Assembly: GCA_049792875.1 (NCBI GenBank)
Contig: JBARBI010000122.1
Coordinates: 1 to 64,000 of the forward strand
Reading direction: 5' to 3'
DNA from: Sulfotelmatobacter sp049792875
Lineage (GTDB): Bacteria; Acidobacteriota; Terriglobia; Terriglobales; Acidobacteriaceae
DNA length: 64,000 nucleotides
Shown: positions 52,664 through 61,520 of the stretch, piece by piece
How the letters are laid out: each line of letters begins with the position of its first letter
How positions within the stretch are numbered: position 1 is the stretch's first letter
Program-made: the position numbers and the translations under genes
The notes under the pieces: generated by a model
Databases searched by the model: none
What the model saw: only the letters and a program-made list of their open reading frames with translations
What the model was told of the DNA's origin: nothing

Positions 52664-55284
52664 TGTGTTTGAGGCGTCGGATGACTCAAGGCTCCGCCCA
52701 GGAACATCTGCGGCAGGAACGGCCCATGATCGCCCATGGTTAACAGAGTTCCCAGATCGAAGCCCATGAACCCGGTGTTGCTCGCGACCACGATCCGGTC
52801 GGGCTCGCCATAGGCATAAATCAAGCCCGGTGCGGAGTTTGCCGTGAGCGCGTCAATCGAGAGCCGTTGCTGCGGAGTCAATGCTCCACTGGCTTTCACT
52901 TGCTCGGCCAGCGGACCTACCACCGGGCCGATGTTGTGATAGAAGATCGCCGAGAAATTCGTGTATCCATCGTTCGGCAACAGCGCCTGGAACGTGGCCG
53001 AATGCCCCAGCGTATATCCCGCTTCGCGGGACTGAATGGCCCGCGAGATGGTGCCCATGTCCGGGGCGGCAATGAGATAGTTGTCCACAAAGGTGTAGTC
53101 AATCTCCGAATTCAGCTTGCCCGGACTGGTGACCGCAAAGTAAGTCCGACCACTCACCTGCCGCTGGGACAACTGGAGCGAGTGGCCCTTCGCGTTGGCC
53201 TCGCGATTATAACTTTCCACCAGTTTCGCAATCGTCGCCTGCAGCGTTGTCGGATCGTAAACTTCGACAATCAGCTTCCACCGCGGCGTGGGGATCATCG
53301 GCCCGTCAAACGCCATGGTCACTTCGCCACCGAGCGGAGCCGCCATGTCGTTCAATACATTCACGCCGGTCTGGGCCTCGAACTCAGCGACATGCTGCGT
53401 GAAGTCCGCATCGCCGCTGCCGATCATCTTGAACATCTCTTCCAGGATGCTTCTCGGATTCTTGATCACTGCCGACGTGACCATGCTGGCATCGGGCGAA
53501 ACAAAGTCCAGCGACCCCATCGAGGCCGGTGCCGCCAGCCACGATGCCACGCCTTGCCGTTCCGAAGAGAACATCAAGTCGGCGTGGCTCTCAGTCTTAC
53601 CACTGACTTCGCGGTGTTCCAGGGTCAGATATCGCACGTCCCCCATCCCGGGCGGCAGGCCGTGGCCGCCGCTATCAGCTTGTACGTTCTGCGCGACAAT
53701 TTGTTCCATGTCCGCGCAGAATAGCCACTCTGCCCCTTGCTGGTAGGAGCGGACAATCTGCTGGTAAAACGGCGTTTCGGTAAATTGACTGGTGCCGCCC
53801 TGCTGCGCCCGCAGCGCCGCATGCTGCAACTCCGCCAGGTCCGGACTGGCAATCAACAGATCGTTGCTCACGTAAACCAGCAACGGCCGGCCTGGTGCTG
53901 GCGTCACGGCAAACGGGTTCCGCACCATTTGCAGCGCCAGCTGTGACGGATTCGAATTCAGCTTGCGGCTCTCTTTTTGCAGGAAGTCCGCCAGACCCCC
54001 CTGCCGCACTTTCGCCAGCACGACCGGCGCGGCATAGTCTGGCCCGTTCTTACTCACGGCCACCACGACCTCGTCCCCCAGATAGCCGCTGAACGTCTGC
54101 ACCTGATCGAGTACATCTTCCAGTTTCGGTCCGGTACCTTTTTGCTGTAGCTTCCACCAATTGCGCAGATCCGGACTCTGCTGCAGCCGTTCCTGGAAAA
54201 GCCGGTTGGCCTCTCCTAAAGTGTTAGCAAGATTGGGGATCGCAGCGTAGACCACGGTGTGGTCGGGAACATAAGGCAGAAGATCGGAGTTGTAGCGCAA
54301 CCCTGGCCCCGGAATCGCCGCAAACTGTTTCTGCAGGACGGCGAAATCACCCAGCAGCGCAAGATATTTTGCCGAGTTCCGGCTCCACGCGATCTCATTT
54401 TGGATTGGAACCTTCGTCACACTGGCGCCGGAAGTTGCCTGTTCCCCGGCGGTCAAGTCGGTCGTGTTTTCTCCAAAGTTAACCCGGACCACGCCTTCAA
54501 GGACCGCAACCCGCGACCCCTTGGTCCCGCGGTTTACGGAAAAGATGGTCCCTTTCACCGAGACTAGGCCGTCGTCGGTCGCAACATACAGGCGGCCAGA
54601 GCGTTGCTTCGCGGCCTGCACAATCACCTGACCGCCCTCCAGATGAATCGTTGTCCCCTTCCATGCCCGGGATACCGAAACCTCAGAACGTTCCCCCATC
54701 TCGACCAGGGAGCCGTCGAGCAACCGCACCACTGCCGTCGAACCCTTGGCGGTGCGAATCTCGTCTCCATTCTTGATCTCATAGCCCGCTGGAATCAGCC
54801 GTATTTCCGCGCCAGAACCGCTAAAGAGCGAGCCATCGACGGTTTGTACTGAAGCGCGGACGATATGTTGTCCGGGAAGCAGCCCGTTGCTGAAGGCAAG
54901 CACTGCAAATGCTGCGGCGAAAACCGCGGCCGCACCCATCCCAAAGCCCCAAGCCATCGATCTCGGGCGCTTCCTTTCCACCCGCCAAACCGTCTGCTGT
55001 TCTCCCTGCCGCGCCCGCTCCAGGGCGTGCCGGCATGCAACACAGGCATGAACGTGGTCCTCAAACAGCAAAACCCGCGCCGGCGCGAGCTGTTTCTCCA
55101 CGTAAGCCGGAATCAGCGCCTGAAAATCCTCACAGTTTCGCAGAGCGTGCGTGCTCAGGTCGGCAGTTGGCGCGGCCCCGGCAATCGACTTCCAGACCCG
55201 CGTGCCGGCCTGGGCGACCACCTGATCATCTACCTGTTCATTTTGAATTTCCGACAGCAAACGGTCGAACTTTTCATGCTTCAT
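52660..55284 (-). CDS. Anti-sigma factor/FecR-like fusion with a DUF3352-like periplasmic domain
   Basis: The product is 874 aa. The cytoplasmic part has an anti-sigma zinc motif: C51, then H77-x3-C81-x2-C84. A single transmembrane helix lies at about 112-131. The periplasmic FecR-like domain (about 165-280) contains IKNGDEIRTAKGSTAVVRLLDGS (spread over its strands) and VSVKGTIFSVNRG, VLEGVVRVNFG. The remaining 580 residues resemble DUF3352 proteins: VVVAVSKNGPDYAAPVVLAK, YVSNDLLIASPDLAELQHAAL and VDNYLIAAPDMGTISRAI. It should hold the ECF sigma factor encoded upstream at the membrane until a periplasmic signal is sensed. It overlaps the genes on both sides by 4 bases. Such a fused sensor of this size is unusual. 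Confidence 0.85.
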   Translation of the reverse strand: MKHEKFDRLLSEIQNEQVDDQVVAQAGTRVWKSIAGAAPTADLSTHALRNCEDFQALIPAYVEKQLAPARVLLFEDHVHACVACRHALERARQGEQQTVWRVERKRPRSMAWGFGMGAAAVFAAAFAVLAFSNGLLPGQHIVRASVQTVDGSLFSGSGAEIRLIPAGYEIKNGDEIRTAKGSTAVVRLLDGSLVEMGERSEVSVSRAWKGTTIHLEGGQVIVQAAKQRSGRLYVATDDGLVSVKGTIFSVNRGTKGSRVAVLEGVVRVNFGENTTDLTAGEQATSGASVTKVPIQNEIAWSRNSAKYLALLGDFAVLQKQFAAIPGPGLRYNSDLLPYVPDHTVVYAAIPNLANTLGEANRLFQERLQQSPDLRNWWKLQQKGTGPKLEDVLDQVQTFSGYLGDEVVVAVSKNGPDYAAPVVLAKVRQGGLADFLQKESRKLNSNPSQLALQMVRNPFAVTPAPGRPLLVYVSNDLLIASPDLAELQHAALRAQQGGTSQFTETPFYQQIVRSYQQGAEWLFCADMEQIVAQNVQADSGGHGLPPGMGDVRYLTLEHREVSGKTESHADLMFSSERQGVASWLAAPASMGSLDFVSPDASMVTSAVIKNPRSILEEMFKMIGSGDADFTQHVAEFEAQTGVNVLNDMAAPLGGEVTMAFDGPMIPTPRWKLIVEVYDPTTLQATIAKLVESYNREANAKGHSLQLSQRQVSGRTYFAVTSPGKLNSEIDYTFVDNYLIAAPDMGTISRAIQSREAGYTLGHSATFQALLPNDGYTNFSAIFYHNIGPVVGPLAEQVKASGALTPQQRLSIDALTANSAPGLIYAYGEPDRIVVASNTGFMGFDLGTLLTMGDHGPFLPQMFLGGALSHPTPQTQ

Positions 55285-55832
55285 GACCGGTCTCCTGAAT
55301 ACGCGCCTAGCTCCTTGCGAAGCTGTTGCCGAGTGCGGTGAACGATGACCGCCACCAGCACTTGTGAAATGCCAAGCATCCGCGCAATCTGCGGATTGCT
55401 GAAACCTTCGAGGAAGCGCAACGCAAAAATTTCCGCCGACTGGGGCTTGAGTTGGCTCAGAGCCCGCCCCAGGGCCTGCCGCAGTTCGCGAGAGTCGTCG
55501 TGTCCGGGTTCCGCGGGCAGGTCTGGAAGTTCCACCGTGCGATCGGCTTGTCGCGATCGAATCACATCCAAAGCTGCGTTGATCGCTGCTCGCCGCAAGT
55601 AACTCTCCTCATTCTCCAGCGCGTCCGCGCCCGTTCCTCGCCGGAACAGGCGCAGAAACACAGTCTGCGACACGTCCTCGGCATCCGCGGCGTTGCCCGT
55701 GATCCGGTACGCCGTGCGGAAGACCAGGCCATGATGCGCCCGAAAAACCCGTTCGAATTCGCCCGGGATTACGATTGCTCGTTCCTCTGCCAATGCGGTT
55801 TGCAGGGTACGCCTCCAGTTGCCTTCTTTCAC
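55281..55832 (-). CDS. ECF RNA polymerase sigma factor heading the FecR-ABC operon
   Basis: The product is 183 aa from a GTG at 55832; no ribosome binding site is visible, so an internal start is possible. Region 2 is in VFRAHHGLVFRTAYRITGN and DAEDVSQTVFLRLFRR, region 4 in LRFLEGFSNPQIARMLGISQ followed by VLVAVIVHRTRQQL. The region-4 tail differs from the usual S-x-x-T-V-K motif (Q-V-L-V-A-V-I-V). It overlaps the anti-sigma gene by 4 bases. An ECF-type promoter candidate lies just upstream (55845-55870), suggesting autoregulation. Confidence 0.9.
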   Translation of the reverse strand: MKEGNWRRTLQTALAEERAIVIPGEFERVFRAHHGLVFRTAYRITGNAADAEDVSQTVFLRLFRRGTGADALENEESYLRRAAINAALDVIRSRQADRTVELPDLPAEPGHDDSRELRQALGRALSQLKPQSAEIFALRFLEGFSNPQIARMLGISQVLVAVIVHRTRQQLRKELGAYSGDRS

Positions 55833-55844
55833 AACTAAAGACGG

Positions 55845-55870
55845 TACGGGGAGTGGATTATTACAGTTCC
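55845..55870 (-). promoter_or_regulatory. Candidate ECF-type autoregulated promoter
   Basis: On the minus strand GGAAC (55870-55866) is followed after 17 bases by CGTA (55848-55845), matching the GGAAC - 16/17 - CGT pattern of many ECF promoters. The start of transcription would lie only a few bases before the GTG at 55832, which would make the message nearly leaderless. Confidence 0.35.
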
Positions 55871-56049
55871 CCCGCGTTTATTTTGGGCCAGGCAGATGGG
55901 ATCTCTCCTGCCAGCGCGAGTTGCCAGCTCTATCATGTTTAAATCTGGTAGCTTAGCTCTGGATGGTTGGCGATCCAGCGAAGACGCACGTTCCCGTGCG
56001 GATTGTGTCAGTATAAGAATCCGTGGTTCGCGGGCTGAGTTTTGAAATC

Positions 56050-57150
56050 ATGGCGAAGCTGAACGTAAAGGGAAAACCTGAGTGCATGTGGGACCTGGTC
56101 AGTCTGGGCGAGGTCATGTTGCGTCTCGATCCCGGCGACGAACGCATTTCGACCACGCGCCATTTCCGCGCCTGGGAGGGCGGCGGCGAATACAACGTAG
56201 CCCGCGGTCTCAAGCGCTGCTTTGGCATGGATACGGCGATCGTCACCGCACTCGCCGACAATCCCATCGGCCGCCTCGTCGAAGACCTCATGCTGCAAGG
56301 AGGCGTCAGCCAGAAATATGTCCGCTGGGCTCCGTATGACGGCGTTGGCCGCACCGTCCGCAACGGCTTGAATTTCACCGAGCGCGGCTTCGGCATTCGC
56401 CCTGCCCTCGGATGCTCCGACCGTGGGCACACCGCCATCTCTCAACTGAAGCCCGGCGAGATCAACTGGGATCAGATTTTTTCGAAGGACGGCGCCCGCT
56501 GGTTTCACACGGGGGGCATCTTCTGCGCGTTGTCGGACACCACGCCGCTCGTAGCCCAGGAAGCCATGGAAGCCGCCACGCGAGCCGGAACGGTAGTCTC
56601 CTACGACTTGAACTACCGTCCGTCGCTCTGGAAGGCGATGGGCGGAAAATCGAAAGCTCAAGAGGTGAACCGCCGTCTCGCGCCCCTGGTGGACGTGATG
56701 CTCGGCAATGAAGAAGACTTCACCGCCGCACTAGGTTTTCCCGTCTCCGGCCTCGACGAGCACCATTCCAAGCTTGAGGCGGCCGGGTTCAAGCAGATGA
56801 TCGAAACGGTCGTGAAAGACTATCCCACGCTATCTGTGATTGCTACCACCCTTCGCCATGCGAAGACCGCCACCGTGAATGATTGGGGAGCTCTCTGCTA
56901 CAGCGATGGCACCTTTCACGAGGCGCCGGTCCGCCAGAATCTGGAAATTTACGACCGTGTCGGCGGCGGCGATTCCTTCGCCTCAGGACTGATCTATGGT
57001 TTCATGTCCGGGAAAGGCCCGCAGTGGTCGGTCGAATGCGGCGCCGCGCATGGCGCGCTGGCGATGACCACGCCCGGCGACACGACCATGGCGACGCTCG
57101 CCGAAGTTCTGCAGGCCATGAAATCGCGAACCGCACGAATCGAACGATGA
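56050..57150 (+). CDS. kdgK: 2-keto-3-deoxygluconate kinase (PfkB family)
   Basis: The product is 366 aa from ATG 56050 (a GTG at 56023 is possible). It phosphorylates 2-keto-3-deoxygluconate to KDPG. PfkB-family features: SLGEVMLRLDPGDERI at the start, GGGEYNVARGL (sugar-binding), VSYDLNYRPSLW, and the anion-hole/catalytic motif VGGGDSFASGLIYG near residue 310, where the Asp is the base. The KDPG aldolase gene follows after 18 bases, so the pair is surely an operon. The context with uxaC and manD fixes the substrate. The kinase is slightly longer than the common 310-340 aa. Confidence 0.9.
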   Translation: MAKLNVKGKPECMWDLVSLGEVMLRLDPGDERISTTRHFRAWEGGGEYNVARGLKRCFGMDTAIVTALADNPIGRLVEDLMLQGGVSQKYVRWAPYDGVGRTVRNGLNFTERGFGIRPALGCSDRGHTAISQLKPGEINWDQIFSKDGARWFHTGGIFCALSDTTPLVAQEAMEAATRAGTVVSYDLNYRPSLWKAMGGKSKAQEVNRRLAPLVDVMLGNEEDFTAALGFPVSGLDEHHSKLEAAGFKQMIETVVKDYPTLSVIATTLRHAKTATVNDWGALCYSDGTFHEAPVRQNLEIYDRVGGGDSFASGLIYGFMSGKGPQWSVECGAAHGALAMTTPGDTTMATLAEVLQAMKSRTARIER

Positions 57151-57168
57151 GCTAACGCGCAGAAGATT

Positions 57169-57852
57169 ATGACGATCGACCACGTAATCCGCAGGATCGA
57201 AGAAATCGGAATCATCCCCGTCGTCCGCGCGGCGACGGTCGATGAGGCAACCCGCGCCGTAGAAGCAGTCTGCGCCGGGGGTATCCCCGTCGTCGAAATA
57301 ACCCTGACCGTTCCCAACGCTATATCGGTCATCCGCGAGGTTGCGCAGCGATACGGGGCGAATGTCCTCATCGGCGCCGGCACGGTCACCACCGCCGAAC
57401 AGGCCGAGTCGTGCCTTCGCGCCGGAGCCGAGTTCCTGGTGAGTCCGGGCTTGGCGGTTCCGGTGCTCTCAGTCGCGAAGGCATCGGCGAAATTGGCGAT
57501 CCCGGGGGCGCTCACGCCGACCGAGTTGATGAATGCTCACGAGCAGGGCGCGCGGCTCATCAAGATTTTCCCCTGCGGCAATGTGGGCGGGCCGAAGTAT
57601 CTGCGCTCGCTCAAGGCGCCGTTCCCGAAGGCTGAATTGATTCCAACCGGAGGCGTGAATGCTTCGAACGCCGCAGACTTCATTGCTGCCGGTGCGTTCG
57701 CGCTTGGCGTAGGTGCGGACCTGATTGACGCGGTGGCCTTGCGAGAAGGCAATTTGGAGAAGATCTCGGCTGCTGCGCAGGAGTTGGTCCAAGCGGTGAT
57801 TTCTGCGCGTGCAGCACTGCGCGATAAGAAGCCAACACCTGTGAGTCATTGA
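57169..57852 (+). CDS. eda: KDPG/KHG aldolase
   Basis: The product is 227 aa. It cleaves 2-keto-3-deoxy-6-phosphogluconate to pyruvate and glyceraldehyde-3-phosphate. The active-site Glu43 (PVVEITLTVPNA) and the Schiff-base Lys132 (ARLIKIFPCGNVGG) are present, with the phosphate-binding IPTGGVNASN near 163. The Arg that follows the Glu in E. coli Eda is Thr here, as in the Thermotoga type. It lies 18 bases after kdgK and completes the lower part of the hexuronate pathway. Confidence 0.95.
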   Translation: MTIDHVIRRIEEIGIIPVVRAATVDEATRAVEAVCAGGIPVVEITLTVPNAISVIREVAQRYGANVLIGAGTVTTAEQAESCLRAGAEFLVSPGLAVPVLSVAKASAKLAIPGALTPTELMNAHEQGARLIKIFPCGNVGGPKYLRSLKAPFPKAELIPTGGVNASNAADFIAAGAFALGVGADLIDAVALREGNLEKISAAAQELVQAVISARAALRDKKPTPVSH

Positions 57853-57878
57853 GTCCTCGTGGAAGGGATTGAGGACTC
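57851..57878 (+). other. Inverted repeat at the end of eda, possible terminator without T-run
   Basis: GAGTCCTC (57851-57858) pairs perfectly with GAGGACTC (57871-57878) around a 12-base loop, overlapping the eda stop codon. The motif CTCGTGGAAG is also repeated directly here. No T-run follows, so function as terminator is uncertain. Confidence 0.35.
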
Positions 57879-58118
57879 GTGGAAGTCACTGAAAACTCGT
57901 GAAACGCGCTACGCGGCTCCAGGGCGCAAGATTATTCCGCGCTCGACTCCTTTCCTCATCCCCGACTCCGATCATCGCTTGCAGGGTTGTTCCCGGCTCA
58001 GGAAATGGCATTCCACGCGACGTCGTGGGTGCTTCAGATGCAGGCAGGACTCTAAAGCGCTAACCTTCTGTACAACAATGTACGTACAACTTGAGCGAAG
58101 TGCTGCGAATTGATGCCC

Positions 58119-58895
58119 TTACTGATTCACGCCGCTCGCGAGTACGCCGCCATCGACCGGGAGAACCACGCCCGTCACAAAACTGGCCGCGTCTGAAGCC
58201 AGGAAAACTGCCGCGCCCACGAGTTCGTCGAGTTCGCCAAACCGATTCATGGGAGTACGCATCAGCACCTCGTTCCCGCGGCCCGTCCCCACCAACAGTT
58301 TTTCACTCAGCGGCGTGCGGAAATAACCCGGAGCAATCGCGTTCACACAAATTCCATGCTTGGCCCATTCGATGGCCAGCGATTTCGTCAGAGAGGTGAG
58401 TCCCGACTTGCTTGCGGAATAGGCGGCCACTTCGAACAGCGCGAGAAAGGATCCCATCGACGCGATATTAATGATGCGCCCGTACTTCCGCTCAATCATG
58501 TGGCGTCCGAATACCTGGCATGCGCGCAGCGTGCCCGTCAGATTAGTCTCCAGGATCCGGTTCCAATCCGCTTCAGAGAAATCCAATGTGGGAGCGCGTT
58601 TCGTAATTCCCGCCGCGTTGACCATGATATCGACCTTGCCGAACGCATCCACAGAAGCCTTCAGCAGTTTCTCCAGCGACTCGCGATCGTCTACGTCGCA
58701 GGTAACCCGCAAAGATCGCCGTCCGAGAGATTCAATCGCATCGGCCAGCGCCTTTACGAGTTCCATGCGCCGCGCGCTCGCGACTACATCGGCACCAGCC
58801 TGCGCCAGACCAAGCGCAATCGTCTTGCCGATTCCGGAACTTCCTCCAACCACGACTGCGACTTTACCTTCGAGATCCAACTGCTTATAACCCAT
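58119..58895 (-). CDS. Short-chain dehydrogenase (KduD/gluconate 5-dehydrogenase-like), candidate fructuronate reductase
   Basis: The product is 258 aa, with GAGGAAAT just before the start. Classical SDR features: cofactor motif G17-G-S-S-G21-I-G23, NAAG (93-96), Ser146, Tyr159 and Lys163 (YSASK). The Ala-Arg-Arg after strand 2 (ASARRMEL) suggests NADPH use. It is closest in character to KduD and gluconate 5-dehydrogenases. In this cluster the step from fructuronate to mannonate has no other enzyme, so it may replace UxuB. It is the last gene of the five-gene minus-strand operon, 45 bases after manD. Confidence 0.8.
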   Translation of the reverse strand: MGYKQLDLEGKVAVVVGGSSGIGKTIALGLAQAGADVVASARRMELVKALADAIESLGRRSLRVTCDVDDRESLEKLLKASVDAFGKVDIMVNAAGITKRAPTLDFSEADWNRILETNLTGTLRACQVFGRHMIERKYGRIINIASMGSFLALFEVAAYSASKSGLTSLTKSLAIEWAKHGICVNAIAPGYFRTPLSEKLLVGTGRGNEVLMRTPMNRFGELDELVGAAVFLASDAASFVTGVVLPVDGGVLASGVNQ

Positions 58896-58940
58896 ATTTC
58901 CTCAAATGTTACTGCAAGAATGAATGCGGCCGCCGTTTCA

Positions 58941-60149
58941 CTACCAGTTGAACATCGTTCCGTCCAGCTTCCGGTTCACGGGAAGATATGCCCGTTCGTA
59001 GGGAAACTTCTCCGCCAGCTTCTCGTCGTAGTCGACTCCCAGCCCTGCCGCGTCCCCCGGGTGCAGATAGCCGCTCTTGAACGAGTACGCATGCGGGAAG
59101 ACTTCATCCGTCGCGCGCGTGTGCCGCATGTATTCCTGGATTCCGAAATTGTTTACCGAAATATCAAAATGCAGCGCCGCTGCCATTGCCACGGGAGACA
59201 GATCCGTTGCTCCGTGACAGCCCGTCCGCACGTGATAAATCTCAGCCAGCGCCGCGATCTTCTTGAGGTGCGTCAAGCCTCCGCCATGCACCACCGTCAT
59301 GCGAAGGTAATCGATCAGCTGTTCCTGAATCAGAATGTGGGCGTCCCAAATCGAATTGAAAACCTCGCCGACCGCCAGCGGTGTGGTCGTGTGCTGACGA
59401 AGGATGCGGAAGCCTTCCTGCAACTCCGCCGTCACCGCATCCTCCAGCCAAAAGAGGTGATACGGCTCCAGGCTCTTCCCCAGCCGCGCCGCTTCGATCG
59501 GCGTCAGCCGGTGGTGAACATCGTGCAGCAGATGCAGGTCATCCCCAAACTTCAGACGCAACGCTTCGAAAAGCTTGGGAACATGCAGAAGATATTTCTC
59601 CGTCGACCACGCGTTTTCAGGAGGCAAGCCTTTCTCCGCCGGCTCGTAGTAGAGCTTGTCGTGCGCGACTCCGTAAGTGGACGGCAGGCCCGGTATCCCA
59701 GTCTGGGCGCGCACGGCGAGGTAGCCCATCTCTTTGTACTTCGCAACTTCTTCCGCGGTCTCCTCGATGTCGCGACCATTGGCGTGCCCGTACACCATCA
59801 CTCCCGTTCTGCTCAACCCTCCCAGCAGGTTGTAGACGGGCGTCTTCAGCGCTTTGCCCTTGATGTCCCACAGGGCCATGTCGACCGCAGCGATCGCGGT
59901 CATGGTTACCGGGCCGCGCCGCCAGTACGCGCCGCGATACAGGTATTGCCACACGTCTTCCGTCTGGAATGGGTCGCGCCCGATGAGGCAGGGAACGAGG
60001 TGGTCGGTTAAGTAAGACGCGACCGCCAACTCCCGGCCATTCAGAGTCGCATCCCCGAGTCCATAAACACCCTCGTCGGTCGAAATCTTCAACGTCACGA
60101 AATTCCGTCCCGGGCAACTGACGAATACCTTGGCATCCGTTATCTTCAC
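58941..60149 (-). CDS. manD: D-mannonate dehydratase of the enolase superfamily
   Basis: The product is 402 aa, exactly the family length, starting at a GTG with GAGGAG 6 bases upstream. It dehydrates D-mannonate to 2-keto-3-deoxygluconate. The numbering matches the Novosphingobium enzyme: R147 and Y159 (acid/base), metal ligands D210, E236 and E262, and H212. Position 314 is Ala (CHGATD), which as I recall marks the efficient mannonate-specific subgroup. It replaces the unrelated UxuA of E. coli. Neighbours: MFS importer upstream (43 bases), SDR downstream (45 bases). Confidence 0.95.
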   Translation of the reverse strand: MKITDAKVFVSCPGRNFVTLKISTDEGVYGLGDATLNGRELAVASYLTDHLVPCLIGRDPFQTEDVWQYLYRGAYWRRGPVTMTAIAAVDMALWDIKGKALKTPVYNLLGGLSRTGVMVYGHANGRDIEETAEEVAKYKEMGYLAVRAQTGIPGLPSTYGVAHDKLYYEPAEKGLPPENAWSTEKYLLHVPKLFEALRLKFGDDLHLLHDVHHRLTPIEAARLGKSLEPYHLFWLEDAVTAELQEGFRILRQHTTTPLAVGEVFNSIWDAHILIQEQLIDYLRMTVVHGGGLTHLKKIAALAEIYHVRTGCHGATDLSPVAMAAALHFDISVNNFGIQEYMRHTRATDEVFPHAYSFKSGYLHPGDAAGLGVDYDEKLAEKFPYERAYLPVNRKLDGTMFNW

Positions 60150-60192
60150 AGCGCTCTCCTCAGACTGGACTCCACCGAGTGTAACGAAACGC

Positions 60193-61497
60193 TCAGATCC
60201 GGCGCACCAAACCTTGCTCCGTCGCCTCCGTGTTCCGCACCAGCAGCAACACCAGAATCATACCCACCAGCGGAACCAGTCCCGCCAGAATCACGATGGG
60301 ATCGAACGAATGCGTCCCTGTAGCCTGACGAGCATCGGCAAAATAGCCAATCAGTTTGAATGCAACGATGGTCCCGATTCCGGCGCCTGTCCCGCTCAGC
60401 CCGCTGACCGATGCCACTGACTCGCTACCGAACAAATCGGAAGGCAGTACGTTTGCCATCGTGGTGAATCCGGCGTAGGTAAAGGTCACAACCGCAAACA
60501 GAAAAGCAATTACATAGAGGTTGGTCGTGAAGATCGTTGGGATGAGCAAGGTCATGCCAATCCCCCCGTAGACAATGGGTACTTTGCGAGCGGCTCCCAG
60601 TGACCATCCGCGCTTGATCAGATAGCCAGATACGGCTCCTGCGAAGAAGCTTCCTACATCAGCAGCAATGAAGGGAATCCACACTGCGATCAACCCGCTC
60701 TTGAGTTCAATTCCCTTCGCGACCAGATAGATCGGGAACCACTCCGCAATAAAAAAGAAAACCGGATCGGTGAATGCCCGGGCGATGATGGCTCCCCATG
60801 TCTGCCTAAGCGTCAACAGGTCACGCCACCGGGGACGAGTCTTGCCGTCTTGAGGCCCAGATTCGTGCTTGTCGGCGACGATCATCTGCAGTTCAGCTTG
60901 GCTGATCCGGCTGTGCTCTTCCGGCGGATAGTACAGCCAACGCCAGGCAATCAGCCAGAGAAAGCCCAGCGTGCCGGGGACCATGAACGCCGGCCGCCAT
61001 CCCCAGCGAAAATAAATCCACAAGACTATAAACGGTGCGATTGCCCCGCCCACAGAAGAGCCACTGTCGAACAGCGCCGTTGCCAGCGCTCGCTCGCGTT
61101 TCGGAAACCACTCCGAGACCGCCTTGGTAGCGGCGGGCCAGTTGGCCGACTCGCCGGCTCCCAGCAGGAAGCGAAAGGTTGCAAAGCTGTAGAAGCCCAC
61201 CGCCAGCGAGGTCGCCATGGAAATTACTGAATACCAGAGCACCGTGAACGTCAGGCCGCGTCGCGTGCCGATGCGATCCATGAGCCTGCCGAACGCGCTC
61301 TGCCCAATGGAATACGCGACCCGGAACGCGATGGCGATATTCGCGTAGTCGGAATTCGTCCAGTGATATTCGAGCTTAAGATAGGGCGCTAGAAGAGAAA
61401 GCGTCTGGCGATCAATGTAGTTAATAACCGTGGAAGCGAACAGCAAAACGCCTATCCACCAACGTAACGACGGAATCGGCTTCGGGGAACTTGCCAT
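60193..61497 (-). CDS. MFS hexuronate transporter (ExuT-like)
   Basis: The product is 434 aa with twelve predicted helices. ExuT/anion-cation symporter features: VINYIDRQTLSLLAPYLK at helix 1, GTRRGLTFTVLW after helix 2 and GAGESANWPAATKAVSEWFP, a signature of the family. It imports glucuronate, galacturonate or a related aldonate with protons. It lies 23 bases after the NagB-like gene and 43 bases before manD in the same operon. The other MFS gene at 62386-63720 is a paralogue, so the two may differ in substrate. Confidence 0.9.
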   Translation of the reverse strand: MASSPKPIPSLRWWIGVLLFASTVINYIDRQTLSLLAPYLKLEYHWTNSDYANIAIAFRVAYSIGQSAFGRLMDRIGTRRGLTFTVLWYSVISMATSLAVGFYSFATFRFLLGAGESANWPAATKAVSEWFPKRERALATALFDSGSSVGGAIAPFIVLWIYFRWGWRPAFMVPGTLGFLWLIAWRWLYYPPEEHSRISQAELQMIVADKHESGPQDGKTRPRWRDLLTLRQTWGAIIARAFTDPVFFFIAEWFPIYLVAKGIELKSGLIAVWIPFIAADVGSFFAGAVSGYLIKRGWSLGAARKVPIVYGGIGMTLLIPTIFTTNLYVIAFLFAVVTFTYAGFTTMANVLPSDLFGSESVASVSGLSGTGAGIGTIVAFKLIGYFADARQATGTHSFDPIVILAGLVPLVGMILVLLLVRNTEATEQGLVRRI

Positions 61498-61520
61498 GTT
61501 GGGGAAACTGCTTCAGACCG

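Noticed and set aside
58079..58088. Perfect palindrome TGTACGTACA as an operator
   Set aside because: It lies between the 3' ends of convergent genes (eda and the SDR), where no promoter is expected.
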